DNA of 64,000 nucleotides from an uncultured Clostridia bacterium (GCA_947627765.1 CANQXA010000001.1:59088-123087), one strand, 5' to 3'; positions 50,792 to 59,570 are shown, counted from the stretch's first letter. Translations and numbers: made by a program. The notes: generated by a model not told the origin, from the letters alone.

Positions 50792-52481
50792 AGAGTTCCT
50801 CGATAAGGGCGTAGATCTTTTCGGGATCCAGCCCGTATTTGACCGCAAGGGAAGCGGGTTCGCCGTGCGGAATGAAGACGTCTCCGAAGCCGAAACTATG
50901 TACGTTACAGTCCGTTCCGCGGAGCGCCCGCGCGACCGCGTCCCCGAAGCCGCCCGCAAGGACGTTGTCCTCGAGGGTCACGACCTGTTTTTGTTCCAGC
51001 GAGGCGAGGAATTTTTCGTCGAGCGGTTTGACGAACCGCGCGTTTACGAGCGTAAAGTCCATTCCGTGCGCCCGCGCACGTTTTAAGAGATGTTGCGCAA
51101 GGTCCAAACAACGTTCCCCCGCCGCAAGCATTACTATGTCTGACGTAGTACTTCGCAAAAGCTCCCATTCGCCCATTGCGAAGGGCTTGCACATCCCCTG
51201 CGTGCCCGCCTTTGGATAGCGGATCGCAAGCGGCGCGCCGAAGTCCGCGCTCATCCGAAGCATCGCGCGCAGTTCGGCGATGTTTGCGGGCACGGCGATC
51301 GTGAGGTTGGGGATCAGGGAGAGATAGGAAAGGTCGAATATCCCTTGGTGGGTCTCCCCGTCGGCGCCTACGATCCCCGCACGGTCAATACAGAACGTGA
51401 CGGGCAGATTTTGTCCGCAGACGTCGTGGATCACTTCGTCGAAGGCGCGCTGTAAAAAGGTCGAATAGATGGCGTAGTACGGGCGCATCCCTTCGGCCGC
51501 CAGCGCCGCGGCGAGTACCGATGCGTGCTCCTCGCAGATCCCGACGTCGAACGACCGCTCGGGAAAGGCGCGGAAGAAGGGACGGAGCCCCAAGCTGTCC
51601 GTCATTGCCGCGGTGATCGCGACGATACGGCTGTCCTTTTCGGCGAGAGCGGTGAGTTCTTCGCCGAGCGCGGTGGAATATTCCTCCCGCGGTACGGGCT
51701 TCGGGCTCAGGCCGTGCGTCTCCGCGGGCGCATTTTCCGCAAAGGGATAGCCGCGCCCCTTTTTCGTGACGACGTGCAAAAGCACGGTTTTTTCCTTGAT
51801 ACGCTCTTTTGCGCGCTCGAGGGCGGGCAGAAGGGAGGAAAAGTCGTTCCCGTCCGCGATCCCGATGTATTCCAAGCCGAATTTTTCAAAGAGACGGACG
51901 TTCTCCGCAGAATGTTTTAATCCGTCGAGAATTTCCTGCGTACCCCCCACCGTCGGAGAGATGGACATCCCGTTGTCGTTGAGAATGATGAGGATGGGGC
52001 TGTTGAGGAGGCTGACGCTGTTGAGCGCTTCGAAGATGAGCCCGTTTTGGAAAGATCCGTCGCCGACGAGCGCGATGACCGAAAAATCCTCCCCTTTGAG
52101 ATCGCGCGCCTTGGCGATCCCGAGCGCCGCCGATACCGCCGTTCCAGCGTGCCCCGTTTCATAGCAGTCGTACGGGCTCTCCGCGCGTTTGGGAAAGCCC
52201 GAAAGTCCGCCCTCTTTGCGGAGCGTGTGGAAGAGTTTCGCCCGTCCCGAGAGCAATTTATGGGGATAGCATTGGTGCCCCACGTCGAATACGATCTTAT
52301 CCTTGGGGAAATCAAAGACGCGGTGAAGCGCGATCGTCAGCTCCACGATCCCGAGATTGGACGAGAGATGCCCGCCGCATGAAGAAACGGTACGGAAGAT
52401 CTCCTCCCGCATCTCACCCGCCAGCAGGTTCAGTTGTTCCGTCGAGGCGCTCTTGACCTCGCTCGGCATTACGTTTCTCAT
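50778..52481 (-). CDS. dxs: 1-deoxy-D-xylulose-5-phosphate synthase
   Basis: 567 residues, about 50 shorter than common Dxs. The thiamine-diphosphate motif GDGSFQNGLIFEALN (canonically GALTGG), HLSSNLGIVELTIALH, DVGHQCYPHKLLSGR, and DRAGIVGADGETHQGIFDLSYL are present. It makes DXP from pyruvate and glyceraldehyde-3-phosphate at the head of the MEP pathway, which ends with the IspH encoded at 12.8 kb. Repeat A copy 6 lies in the coding region for LRSTTSDIVML. It starts 12 bp after ispA. Confidence 0.95.
   Translation of the reverse strand: MRNVMPSEVKSASTEQLNLLAGEMREEIFRTVSSCGGHLSSNLGIVELTIALHRVFDFPKDKIVFDVGHQCYPHKLLSGRAKLFHTLRKEGGLSGFPKRAESPYDCYETGHAGTAVSAALGIAKARDLKGEDFSVIALVGDGSFQNGLIFEALNSVSLLNSPILIILNDNGMSISPTVGGTQEILDGLKHSAENVRLFEKFGLEYIGIADGNDFSSLLPALERAKERIKEKTVLLHVVTKKGRGYPFAENAPAETHGLSPKPVPREEYSTALGEELTALAEKDSRIVAITAAMTDSLGLRPFFRAFPERSFDVGICEEHASVLAAALAAEGMRPYYAIYSTFLQRAFDEVIHDVCGQNLPVTFCIDRAGIVGADGETHQGIFDLSYLSLIPNLTIAVPANIAELRAMLRMSADFGAPLAIRYPKAGTQGMCKPFAMGEWELLRSTTSDIVMLAAGERCLDLAQHLLKRARAHGMDFTLVNARFVKPLDEKFLASLEQKQVVTLEDNVLAGGFGDAVARALRGTDCNVHSFGFGDVFIPHGEPASLAVKYGLDPEKIYALIEELYARG
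51131..51158. repeat. Repeat family A copy 6 (inside dxs)
   Basis: Plus strand TTACTATG-TCTGA-CGTAGTAC plus TTCGCAA. On the coding strand it encodes RSTTSDIV, nearly the same peptide as copy 7. Confidence 0.65.
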
Positions 52482-52493
52482 ATCGTTCCGATT

Positions 52494-53354
52494 TCAGCCC
52501 TTGCGCGTCGCGACGAGCGCGGTGACTTCCGCGAGAAATTCGCTCCCGGGGACGGCGCAAAGCTCCGCAAGACATTCGGCCTCATACTTCTTTGCCAATT
52601 CCTTGGCGCCCGCCCTGCCGTAAACGCTTACCGCGGTGAGTTTTTCTTCGGCGGCGTCCTTTCCCGGGGTCTTTCCCATATCGATCCCCTCTTCGTCGAG
52701 AAGATCGTCGGTGACCTGAAAGAGCATTCCGAGACTTTCCCCGAAGCGGGACAGCGGCTCTTCGTACTTTTCCGCGAGGGCGGCAGCCATACGGACGGGC
52801 GCGGCGATCATCTGCGCGGTCTTGTTGCGGTGGATGAAGGCAAGTGCTTCGCCGTCCCCCTTCCGCCGCTCGTAGAATAGGTCGGCGGATTGCCCCGCGA
52901 CCATCCCTTTGATCCCCGCCGCTTCCGAGAGAATGCGCGCGGCGGTACGGTGCCGCTCATCCTTTCCGCATTCCCCGATAAGCAGGCCGAAGGCATAAGA
53001 GAGCAAGCCGTCGCCCGCGAGAATGGCGTTCGCTTCGCCGAACATCTTGTGGTTGGAGAGCCTTCCGCGGCGGTAATCGTCGTTATCCATGGCGGGAAGA
53101 TCGTCGTGGATGAGGGAATATGTATGGATACATTCGATGGCGAGCGCGAGATTTGTCTCCCCTTCGTAGGGACAGCCGAGGAGATCGAGCGTCCCGAGCA
53201 GGAGGACGGGACGGATGCGCTTTCCGCCCGAGAGCAGGGAATAGCGCATACTCTCCGCAAGGACGGGCGGTTTCAAATCCCATGCGGCGCACATTTCGGA
53301 GAGCGCGCGCTCGAAATAGGCGCGGAACAGTTCGTAGCGTACTTGAAAATTCAT
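52494..53354 (-). CDS. ispA: Farnesyl diphosphate synthase-type polyprenyl synthetase
   Basis: 286 residues from the ATG at 53354. Both Asp-rich motifs are present: DDLPAMDNDDYRRG (first) and DDLLDEEG (second), with GGKRIRPVL. It condenses IPP with allylic diphosphates to C15. Its start overlaps the folD stop by four bases. The genes xseA and xseB, which commonly lie between folD and ispA, are absent. Confidence 0.94.
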   Translation of the reverse strand: MNFQVRYELFRAYFERALSEMCAAWDLKPPVLAESMRYSLLSGGKRIRPVLLLGTLDLLGCPYEGETNLALAIECIHTYSLIHDDLPAMDNDDYRRGRLSNHKMFGEANAILAGDGLLSYAFGLLIGECGKDERHRTAARILSEAAGIKGMVAGQSADLFYERRKGDGEALAFIHRNKTAQMIAAPVRMAAALAEKYEEPLSRFGESLGMLFQVTDDLLDEEGIDMGKTPGKDAAEEKLTAVSVYGRAGAKELAKKYEAECLAELCAVPGSEFLAEVTALVATRKG

Positions 53355-54193
53355 AGACAGCGCTCCGCCGCGTCCATCGTATTTCTTAAAAGCATGGCGA
53401 CGGTCATGGGTCCCACCCCGCCGGGCACGGGAGTGATGAGGGAGGCCTTGGGCGCGACTTCGCCGAACGCAACGTCCCCCACGATCTTCCCTTCCGTGCG
53501 GTTGATCCCGACGTCTATGACCACGGCGCCCTCTTTGACCATGTCGGCGGTCACAAAAGCGGGTTTTCCGACCGCGGAGACGAGGATATCCGCCTCTCGG
53601 CAAATTGCGGCAAGCCCGCGGGTGCGGGAATGGCATACGGTCACCGTAGCGTCGGCGTTCAGAAGGAGAAGCGCCATCGGCTTGCCGACGATATTGCTTC
53701 TTCCGATGACGACGGCGTGCTTTCCCGAGGGATCGACGCCGCTCCGTTTGAGAAGTTCCATCACGCCGAGGGGGGTACAGGCGACAGCCGCCCGCTCTCC
53801 GCGCGCCAAACGCCCGATATTTTCCGCGGAAAATCCGTCTACATCCTTGGAGACGGGGATCTTCGCGAGCAATTTTTCTTCCTTCAAATGGGCGGGTAGC
53901 GGGAGCTGTACGAGGATGCCGTGCACATCGGCGGACGCGGCGAGGCGTCCAATCAATTCTTCCGCCTCCTCTTCCGCCGTATCTTCGGGCAGACGGTAAC
54001 AGAACGAACGGATCCCCGCCTCTTCGCACGCGTTGATCTTATTGCGGACGTAGACGGAAGACGCAGGGTCCGATCCGATGAGGACGACGGCGAGGCCGGG
54101 TTTTTTCCCGCTTGCGGCCTCAAATGCGGCGGCGCGGAGCTTGACTTCGCTCCGCACCTCTGCCGCGATCGCTTTTCCGTCGATGAGTTTCAT
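53351..54193 (-). CDS. folD: Methylenetetrahydrofolate dehydrogenase/cyclohydrolase
   Basis: 280 residues. Signatures are VVLIGSDPASSVYVRNKINACEEAG (with the catalytic Lys), VQLPLPAHL, the NADP site VIGRSNIVGKPMA, and PVPGGVGPMTVAML. It interconverts methylene-, methenyl- and formyl-tetrahydrofolate. It is coupled by 4-base overlaps to nusB before and ispA after. Confidence 0.96.
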   Translation of the reverse strand: MKLIDGKAIAAEVRSEVKLRAAAFEAASGKKPGLAVVLIGSDPASSVYVRNKINACEEAGIRSFCYRLPEDTAEEEAEELIGRLAASADVHGILVQLPLPAHLKEEKLLAKIPVSKDVDGFSAENIGRLARGERAAVACTPLGVMELLKRSGVDPSGKHAVVIGRSNIVGKPMALLLLNADATVTVCHSRTRGLAAICREADILVSAVGKPAFVTADMVKEGAVVIDVGINRTEGKIVGDVAFGEVAPKASLITPVPGGVGPMTVAMLLRNTMDAAERCL

Positions 54194-54582
54194 TGGTTGA
54201 TGATCCCCCCGAGAACGCCGTTGACGAAATCGGCGGATTTTTCGGTAGAATAGACGCGTGCGAGCGCCGCGGCTTCGCTTGCCGAGACCACGGGCGGGAT
54301 GTCGTCGAAATATTTGATCTCCGCGAGCGCGATGAGCAGGATCGCGCGGTCGGCGGGATAGACGCGGTAATCGGCAAACCGCGTGATCTTATCCGAAAGG
54401 ATGGCGGTCAGTTCGTCGTAGTGTTCTTCGCATACGGCAATCAGCCGCTCGGAAAATTCTTTCTCGCCGTCGGTGAGGTTGGCTTTTCGGTAGAGCCCCG
54501 TGCGTCCGGCCTTGGGAAGTTCGCCGCCCAACATCTTTGCGAACACCGCCTTAAACGCCGCTTCTCTTGCGTCGCTTCTCAT
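54190..54582 (-). CDS. nusB: Transcription antitermination factor NusB
   Basis: 130 residues, all-helical NusB fold with RADREAAFKAVF-type start, DRAILLIALAEIKYFDDIPPVV and VNGVLGGI at the end. With NusE it binds boxA RNA for rRNA antitermination. GGAGAA precedes the ATG; a hairpin separates it from asp23. Confidence 0.92.
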   Translation of the reverse strand: MRSDAREAAFKAVFAKMLGGELPKAGRTGLYRKANLTDGEKEFSERLIAVCEEHYDELTAILSDKITRFADYRVYPADRAILLIALAEIKYFDDIPPVVSASEAAALARVYSTEKSADFVNGVLGGIINQ

Positions 54583-54607
54583 GGATTCTCCTTATGATAC
54601 AAGTTTC

Positions 54608-54634
54608 TCCCCTCCCCAAAACGGGGAAGGGAGC
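54608..54634 (-). other. Hairpin between asp23 and nusB
   Basis: CTCCCTTCCCC / GGGGAGGGGAG (one G-U pair) around GTTTT on the minus strand. There is no T-run, so partial termination or RNA processing is more likely than a full stop. Confidence 0.5.
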
Positions 54635-54637
54635 TCG

Positions 54638-55009
54638 TCAGTTCTTTTTATCGTCAGCGTCTTCCGCGGGATCGGGGGCAGCGGCGGGCGCCTCCGGGAA
54701 GATCACGCTCTGCACATGGACGTCTACCTTGGCGATCTTGTACTTCGTCATGGATTCGACCATCTGCTTGATCGTCTGTTGGATCCGGTAGGCGAGCTCC
54801 GGCACGCTGTATCCGTAATGCGCGATCACGGAAATATCGACGAAGACGCCCTCTTTTTCGAAGCTGATCTTGATGCCCTTGCTCTTGGAAGGGATGAGCT
54901 CGATGCCCTCCGTCTCCTGCAAACTCAGCACGACGATGCCGCTTACGATATCCGAATTATAGGTAATTTTCCCTTTTTGCCCGTTGGGATTGTATTGAAT
55001 GCTTGCCAT
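54638..55009 (-). CDS. Asp23/Gls24-family protein (YqhY-like)
   Basis: 123 residues from the ATG at 55009 behind AAGGAGTG. The Asp23 domain (about 15-105) shows GKITYNSDIVSGIVVLSLQETEGIE and VDISVIAHYGYSVPELAYRIQQ. A Pro/Asp tail follows. In Firmicutes YqhY precedes nusB and is linked to acetyl-CoA carboxylase control. It has its own consensus promoter. Confidence 0.92.
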   Translation of the reverse strand: MASIQYNPNGQKGKITYNSDIVSGIVVLSLQETEGIELIPSKSKGIKISFEKEGVFVDISVIAHYGYSVPELAYRIQQTIKQMVESMTKYKIAKVDVHVQSVIFPEAPAAAPDPAEDADDKKN

Positions 55010-55030
55010 GGCGATCACTCCTTGGCATTC

Positions 55031-55060
55031 ATTATAGCATATCCGCGGGGATTCATGCAA
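55031..55060 (-). promoter_or_regulatory. asp23 promoter
   Basis: Minus-strand TTGCAT (55060-55055), 18-bp spacer, TATAAT (55036-55031). The 55061-55142 gap also holds a bulged hairpin after spoIIIAH but no clear terminator. Confidence 0.75.
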
Positions 55061-55142
55061 CCACCTTTGCCAAAAATTTTCCGATTCCCGAAAAATTCTC
55101 GTTCAAATTCCCTTCCGTACGCCTATTTTGGGCGGAAGATCC

Positions 55143-55631
55143 TCAGCTCTCGGCGTAAACGGGCATAATGATGATGTTGCCGTTGCGGATGTTGTGCTCC
55201 ACTTCGAGCGCGTAGAAGATCTTCGTGACCGTCTCCGCAGTCAGTTCGTTGGAATTGATAAAGATGTTGATGTTGTCGCGGTCCCCAATGGCGACGCCCG
55301 CGTCCGAAAATCCGAGCGCTTTGATGATGGATTCGAGCACGAGTTCGTCCTCCATCATTTCCACGAGCTCTTGCTTTCTCGCCACGGCCGCGGCATACTC
55401 CGCGGTATCCTGCCCGTAGGCGGAAATCACGCTGTCGAGCTGGACGAACTCTTCGCTCCGCTTGGAACTGCGTTCGGTGCGGAAGTTGGTGAAGTAGTTG
55501 ACCTGAACGCTCGCGCTACTTCCGACGGGATTGGTGTCCCTCGTGCCCGCAAGGACGAAGTTGAAGATTGCCGTCACCGCAAGGAGCAGGACGAGCGTGG
55601 ACATCAGTGCGATTTTCTTGGTGTTTGACAT
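55143..55631 (-). CDS. spoIIIAH: Stage III sporulation protein AH
   Basis: 162 residues. One N-terminal transmembrane helix (about 7-27), then the extracytoplasmic ring-forming domain (NYFTNFRTERSSKRSEEFVQLD is characteristic). SpoIIIAH binds forespore SpoIIQ to form the channel between the two cells. It is the last gene of the operon, 30 bp after spoIIIAG. Confidence 0.96.
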   Translation of the reverse strand: MSNTKKIALMSTLVLLLAVTAIFNFVLAGTRDTNPVGSSASVQVNYFTNFRTERSSKRSEEFVQLDSVISAYGQDTAEYAAAVARKQELVEMMEDELVLESIIKALGFSDAGVAIGDRDNINIFINSNELTAETVTKIFYALEVEHNIRNGNIIIMPVYAES

Positions 55632-55661
55632 GGTTTTATCTCCTTCTTTCCAAAAATTTCC

Positions 55662-56021
55662 TTATGCCGCATAGACGAGGACGGCGCTCTTGGGAAGATT
55701 GAGCGCGCTCGCCGCGATCTCATTGAGGCGCATCCGTACGATGAGCCCGTCGGATCCTTCGAAGATCACCACGGCGCTCACCGCCTTTCCGTCCTCCTCG
55801 GTGATCATGACGGTCACCTTGCCCGCGCCCTCCACCTTCGAGAGCAGAGCGGCGAGCCTCGTCTCTTCGGAAGTGAGTTTGAACCCTTCCGCCGTCCCGC
55901 TCTTTTTGAAAAAGACGCGGTAACAGGCGAGAAGCAGGGCGAGGGCGAAGAGCAAAATCAGGATGATACGGACGGAGCGCCGCCCGAAAAATCGCTTGAT
56001 CCCGTCAAAAGAAATGGTCAC
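55662..56021 (-). CDS. spoIIIAG: Stage III sporulation protein AG
   Basis: 119 residues from a GTG at 56021, chosen because GGAGG lies 7 bases upstream and GTGA overlaps the spoIIIAF stop. One transmembrane helix (about 18-38) and a short ring-building domain; shorter than the 200 or so residues in Bacillus, mainly in the linker region. It builds the large ring of the feeding channel. Confidence 0.88.
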   Translation of the reverse strand: MTISFDGIKRFFGRRSVRIILILLFALALLLACYRVFFKKSGTAEGFKLTSEETRLAALLSKVEGAGKVTVMITEEDGKAVSAVVIFEGSDGLIVRMRLNEIAASALNLPKSAVLVYAA

Positions 56022-56476
56022 AGCGATACCTCCACGGTGCATCCGTACCGCTCTTTGAGTGCGGTCTCTACGCTTGTCAAAATATGTATACGCTCGTCCT
56101 CCCCGATTATTCCGGGAAGTGTGAGGATCGCGGAAATTTTTTGCAGCGGGAAGTAAGCGGAGGTGGCGCGCTCTGCGTCGATTTGGGCGGTAAGCGCAAA
56201 TTCGTCCCGTAAATAGGCGGCAATCTCGGCTTCATCCCGCTTCTCGAGCATTTGTGCGCACGAAGCGAGATAGGCGTCGTCCGTGGGAAGTTCGCGTTCC
56301 GCAAAGACGGGCTTCCCCCCGCCTACCCAACGGATCACGGGCGCGATCATAATGACAAGCAGAAAGAGACGGGTCGTTCCCTTGATGAATCTTCCCATCT
56401 TCCCGTTCGGCGCGATCACGGTGACGACGGCGGCGATCAGAACGACGCCCGCAATGCTCAAAATATACGCTTTCAT
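56018..56476 (-). CDS. spoIIIAF: Stage III sporulation protein AF
   Basis: 152 residues. Two N-terminal transmembrane helices (about 5-22, 33-50) and a soluble domain that resembles the ring-building motif. It is a membrane part of the SpoIIIA complex. It overlaps spoIIIAE by one base (TGATG). Confidence 0.92.
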   Translation of the reverse strand: MKAYILSIAGVVLIAAVVTVIAPNGKMGRFIKGTTRLFLLVIMIAPVIRWVGGGKPVFAERELPTDDAYLASCAQMLEKRDEAEIAAYLRDEFALTAQIDAERATSAYFPLQKISAILTLPGIIGEDERIHILTSVETALKERYGCTVEVSL

Positions 56477-57681
56477 CAGAATATCGCCCCCGTGGAACAG
56501 ATGAGAAGGATCAGCGTCAAAAAGTAGAGGAAGGCAAACAGGACGATCCCCGCGAGAAAGTACCCGCTGTCCTTGGCGAGGGCGGATAAAAATCCTGAGA
56601 TTTTCCCGCCCACGGGTTCCGTCGCCGCGGCGGAGATCCGCAAAAAGAGCTGGAATGCCGCAAAGAGCAGGACGGGCCGGAGGAGTGTCCCCGCGAGCAG
56701 GAACAGCGAAAAGGAACCGAGCGCGTTTTTGATGAGCGCACTGCCCGCAAGTACGAGATCCACGCCGCCCGAGAGGAATCCTCCCACGATGGGGACCGAT
56801 CCCGAGATGACATATTTCATCGCGCGGAGGGAAAGTCCGTCATACTGCGCCGCGGCGATGCCCTGCACGGTCAAAAAGAGGCTGAAAATGCCGAGCGTCA
56901 GCCCGATCAGCCACTTGGAGACGCTCTTGAAGAGCTCGGCAAGCCGCTCGGTCCGCACAGTTTCGGTGAGATTGCCCACGAAGGCGAGCACGATCACGAT
57001 GATCGCGGAGGGCAAGACGACTGCGGTAAAAAGTTCCCCTACGGCGCTGCTCATGAACGCGACGGCGGGGCGGAAGATCCCCGCGGAGACCGTTCCCCCG
57101 CTCGCCGCCATCAGCGTAAGCAGAATGGGATAGACGAGCTCCATCTGCTTCTTCATTCCCGTGATCGCGTCGAACCCCGATTTCAGCACGCCGAGCAGGA
57201 CTGATAGGACGACGGCGCCCACGCAAATGTAGGATACGAAATGTATTATGTCTGACGTAGTACTCTGCAAAAAGCTGTTTTTTACCGAATTCAAGATGCC
57301 GCACAAGAGCGCGACCGCCAAAATGACGGCAAATGCGGGGAGCATCGCCCTCCCCTCTTCCCAGACGAGCGCGAGCACCGATTGGAACAAATTTCCGTAG
57401 TCGAGAGCGAAATCTCCCGTCACGACGCTCAGCAGTTTGTCTTTGAGGGAGATCCCTCCGAACTCTTTGAGCGAGTCGAGATAGCTTTGCAGTCCTTCGG
57501 TATGCAGGGAGGCGAGAAGTTCTTCGACCGCCTTTTGCAGTTCTTCGATCGCCGCCTCTTCCTCGGCGCTCAAAGCGCGCGCGGCCGCTTCTTTCCGCGC
57601 GGGAAGAAGGCAAACGATGAGCAGAAGGAGCACGACCGCGATGAGGATCTTTTTTGCCCGTCCAAGCGATGAGGCTCTCAT
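56476..57681 (-). CDS. spoIIIAE: Stage III sporulation protein AE
   Basis: 401 residues. A signal-like N-terminal helix precedes a charged region (about 40-100) and about eight transmembrane helices. It is the main membrane channel or permease of SpoIIIA. Repeat A copy 7 lies in the coding region for LQSTTSDIIHFVSY, a position where the family has no insertion, so the repeat fits the reading frame. Confidence 0.95.
   Translation of the reverse strand: MRASSLGRAKKILIAVVLLLLIVCLLPARKEAAARALSAEEEAAIEELQKAVEELLASLHTEGLQSYLDSLKEFGGISLKDKLLSVVTGDFALDYGNLFQSVLALVWEEGRAMLPAFAVILAVALLCGILNSVKNSFLQSTTSDIIHFVSYICVGAVVLSVLLGVLKSGFDAITGMKKQMELVYPILLTLMAASGGTVSAGIFRPAVAFMSSAVGELFTAVVLPSAIIVIVLAFVGNLTETVRTERLAELFKSVSKWLIGLTLGIFSLFLTVQGIAAAQYDGLSLRAMKYVISGSVPIVGGFLSGGVDLVLAGSALIKNALGSFSLFLLAGTLLRPVLLFAAFQLFLRISAAATEPVGGKISGFLSALAKDSGYFLAGIVLFAFLYFLTLILLICSTGAIF
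57243..57270. repeat. Repeat family A copy 7 (inside spoIIIAE)
   Basis: Plus strand GTATTATG-TCTGA-CGTAGTAC followed by TCTGCAA. The coding strand gives QSTTSDII, matching RSTTSDIV of copy 6 in dxs. Confidence 0.65.
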
Positions 57682-58073
57682 GGGATCATCTCCAAAAGAT
57701 CGACGATCAGGGAGAGGACGCTCTCGATGATGGGGATCGCGAGCACGAGGATCAAGATCTTGCCGCAGAAGACCAGCTTGTCCGCGAGGGAATTTTGTCC
57801 GAAGTCCGAGAGAACGCCCGCGCTGAACTCCACGAGGTAGCCGATTCCCACCATTTTCAAAAGGATCTTGACGAGGGCGGAATCGATGCCCGTAACGTTT
57901 GCGATCTCCGAAAAGATCCCCGCACTGCCGCGGAACAGCTCGAAGACGAAGAGGAGCAGGATAATGCTCCCCGCGATCGTCACGGCAAAGGCGAGTTCGG
58001 GCTTGGTTTCGCGGAGGATGATGGCGGCGATCGCCGTGATAAAGGCAATGCCGACGAGCTGGAAGATCTGCAT
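57678..58073 (-). CDS. spoIIIAD: Stage III sporulation protein AD
   Basis: 131 residues with four hydrophobic helices (MQIFQLVGIAFITAIAAIILRE at the start). It is a membrane part of SpoIIIA, coupled to spoIIIAE by a 4-base overlap and adjacent to spoIIIAC, its paralogue-like partner. Confidence 0.94.
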   Translation of the reverse strand: MQIFQLVGIAFITAIAAIILRETKPELAFAVTIAGSIILLLFVFELFRGSAGIFSEIANVTGIDSALVKILLKMVGIGYLVEFSAGVLSDFGQNSLADKLVFCGKILILVLAIPIIESVLSLIVDLLEMIP

Positions 58074-58271
58074 CTAAAAAACTCCGAAGATGTCCTTCAC
58101 GACGCCGAAAAGATCTCCGATCATGGTGACGGCGACGGTCAGCGCGATGACCAGCCCCACGATCGAGACCACGGTGGCGACGTCGTCGCGGTCGGATTTT
58201 TTCAGGACCTGACAGACAACGGTTATGATGATGCCGATTGCGGCAAGTTTGAAGATGATCGAGATGTCCAT
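58074..58271 (-). CDS. spoIIIAC: Stage III sporulation protein AC
   Basis: 65 residues with two helices, the family's normal size (MDISIIFKLAAIGIIITVVCQVLKKSDRDD). The ATG at 58271 overlaps the spoIIIAB stop; the longer frame upstream is not supported. It is part of the SpoIIIA membrane complex. Confidence 0.95.
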   Translation of the reverse strand: MDISIIFKLAAIGIIITVVCQVLKKSDRDDVATVVSIVGLVIALTVAVTMIGDLFGVVKDIFGVF

Positions 58272-58738
58272 TATACGATTAAAATGACGAAGGCGAGCCC
58301 CGCGAGGAGACCGAGCTTGACGCACAATTCGCCCCGCTGTTTCGCCTCCTTCGCGGAGGACTCCCTCTTGGAGGCAAGAGGCTCCCGCCGCGATGTGAAA
58401 TATCCGCTCTGCGAAGCGGTGTCTCCCCTTCCGAGCATGGACAGATACTCAACGGTTTCGGTGCGTTCCTCCGCTGTGAGAAAACCGAGTTTTACAACGG
58501 GCTTCCGATGTTCACGGACCGCTTTTAAGAGCTTTCCGAAGTCCCCGCGGTAGCCGTATTGGTCGAGAAAAGGTTCGAGCGGCTTGCGGGTATACGCGAG
58601 TTCGCCGAGATAGCTTTCGTTGAAAGAGGAAAATTGCAGGTAGAAGCGCTTGCGCGAGCGGCTCCGCTCCGCGGCGAAATACCCGAGCAGTGTGCAAAAT
58701 ACGATGATGAGCCCGCAAAGCAGGAATTTAATCCACAT
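58271..58738 (-). CDS. spoIIIAB: Stage III sporulation protein AB
   Basis: 155 residues from the ATG at 58738. N- and C-terminal transmembrane helices flank a cytosolic helical domain (FNESYLGELAYTRKPLEPFL) related to the GspF fold of type II secretion. It is thought to organise the SpoIIIA membrane complex. It overlaps spoIIIAA by 11 bp. Confidence 0.94.
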   Translation of the reverse strand: MWIKFLLCGLIIVFCTLLGYFAAERSRSRKRFYLQFSSFNESYLGELAYTRKPLEPFLDQYGYRGDFGKLLKAVREHRKPVVKLGFLTAEERTETVEYLSMLGRGDTASQSGYFTSRREPLASKRESSAKEAKQRGELCVKLGLLAGLAFVILIV

Positions 58739-59564
58739 GATTGCCCTCCCCGTCGAGGATCTCCCCCACACAGCCCAGCCCGTCCAAGAGAACGTACCGT
58801 TCGAACAGTTTTTGCGGGACGTCCTCGAACCGCTTCAAGTGGGCGGAGGCGAGGACGGCGATCCCGCTCTCGACGGCGCGCCGCACGGCAGTGTAATCTT
58901 CGGGAAGCAGTTCGTCCGTCGCGATGACCTCGGGGCGCATCGCACGGATCCCCGCCGTGAAAGCGGTTTGCTTGTCCGCAAAGCGGATGACGTCCGTGGT
59001 ATCCCCGAGATCGCCGACCGAAAGTTCGCCGCGCTCGTCTCCGACGAGAATGTTCCTTTCCGTCCTGACGGCGACAAGGCGGATGAGTTCGCGAAGGATC
59101 GTGGTCTTCCCCTCTCCCGGGGGCGCCATGAGCAGGACGGAGCGCAACCCGTCGCCCAAACAGCGGGCGTAGACCTCGTCGGCACAGCCGCGGATCTCGT
59201 GCGGGATCCTAACGCAGAGCGAAGTTACGTCCCGCACCGAATGGACGGAACCGTTTTCGGAGACGACCGTACCTGCGATCCCCACCCGTTCGCCCCCCTT
59301 CGCGGTGACGAATCCGCGGCGCAGTTGGTCCTCGACGGCATAGACGGAATAGCCGCTTGCGGCGAGCAGGGCGTCTTCGATCTCCTCTTTTGTGGGACGG
59401 AGGGCGCGTTCGGAGGAACAGAATCCGTCCTCGCCGAGAAAATAAAAGCGTCCCCCGACGTTGACGGAGAGCGGTTTGTCCGCGCGGATCCTGAGTTCGT
59501 AGAGGAGATTGACGTTGAGATGCCGCAAACAGCCTTGGATGCGCGGCGGAAGGAAATCCGTCAT
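58728..59564 (-). CDS. spoIIIAA: Stage III sporulation protein AA (ATPase)
   Basis: 278 residues. A type II/IV secretion-like ATPase: N-terminal LYELRIRADKPLSVNV, Walker A MAPPGEGKTTILRELIR, Walker B-like NILVGDERGEL, and ATDELL. The start is the ATG at 59564 (MTDFLPPRIQG), which aligns with the family start and lies six bases after a SigE-like -10. An earlier ATG at 59609 would add 15 residues but follows a terminator directly. No Shine-Dalgarno is visible. It is the first gene of spoIIIAA-AH. Confidence 0.92.
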   Translation of the reverse strand: MTDFLPPRIQGCLRHLNVNLLYELRIRADKPLSVNVGGRFYFLGEDGFCSSERALRPTKEEIEDALLAASGYSVYAVEDQLRRGFVTAKGGERVGIAGTVVSENGSVHSVRDVTSLCVRIPHEIRGCADEVYARCLGDGLRSVLLMAPPGEGKTTILRELIRLVAVRTERNILVGDERGELSVGDLGDTTDVIRFADKQTAFTAGIRAMRPEVIATDELLPEDYTAVRRAVESGIAVLASAHLKRFEDVPQKLFERYVLLDGLGCVGEILDGEGNHVD

Positions 59565-59570
59565 CGGTTT

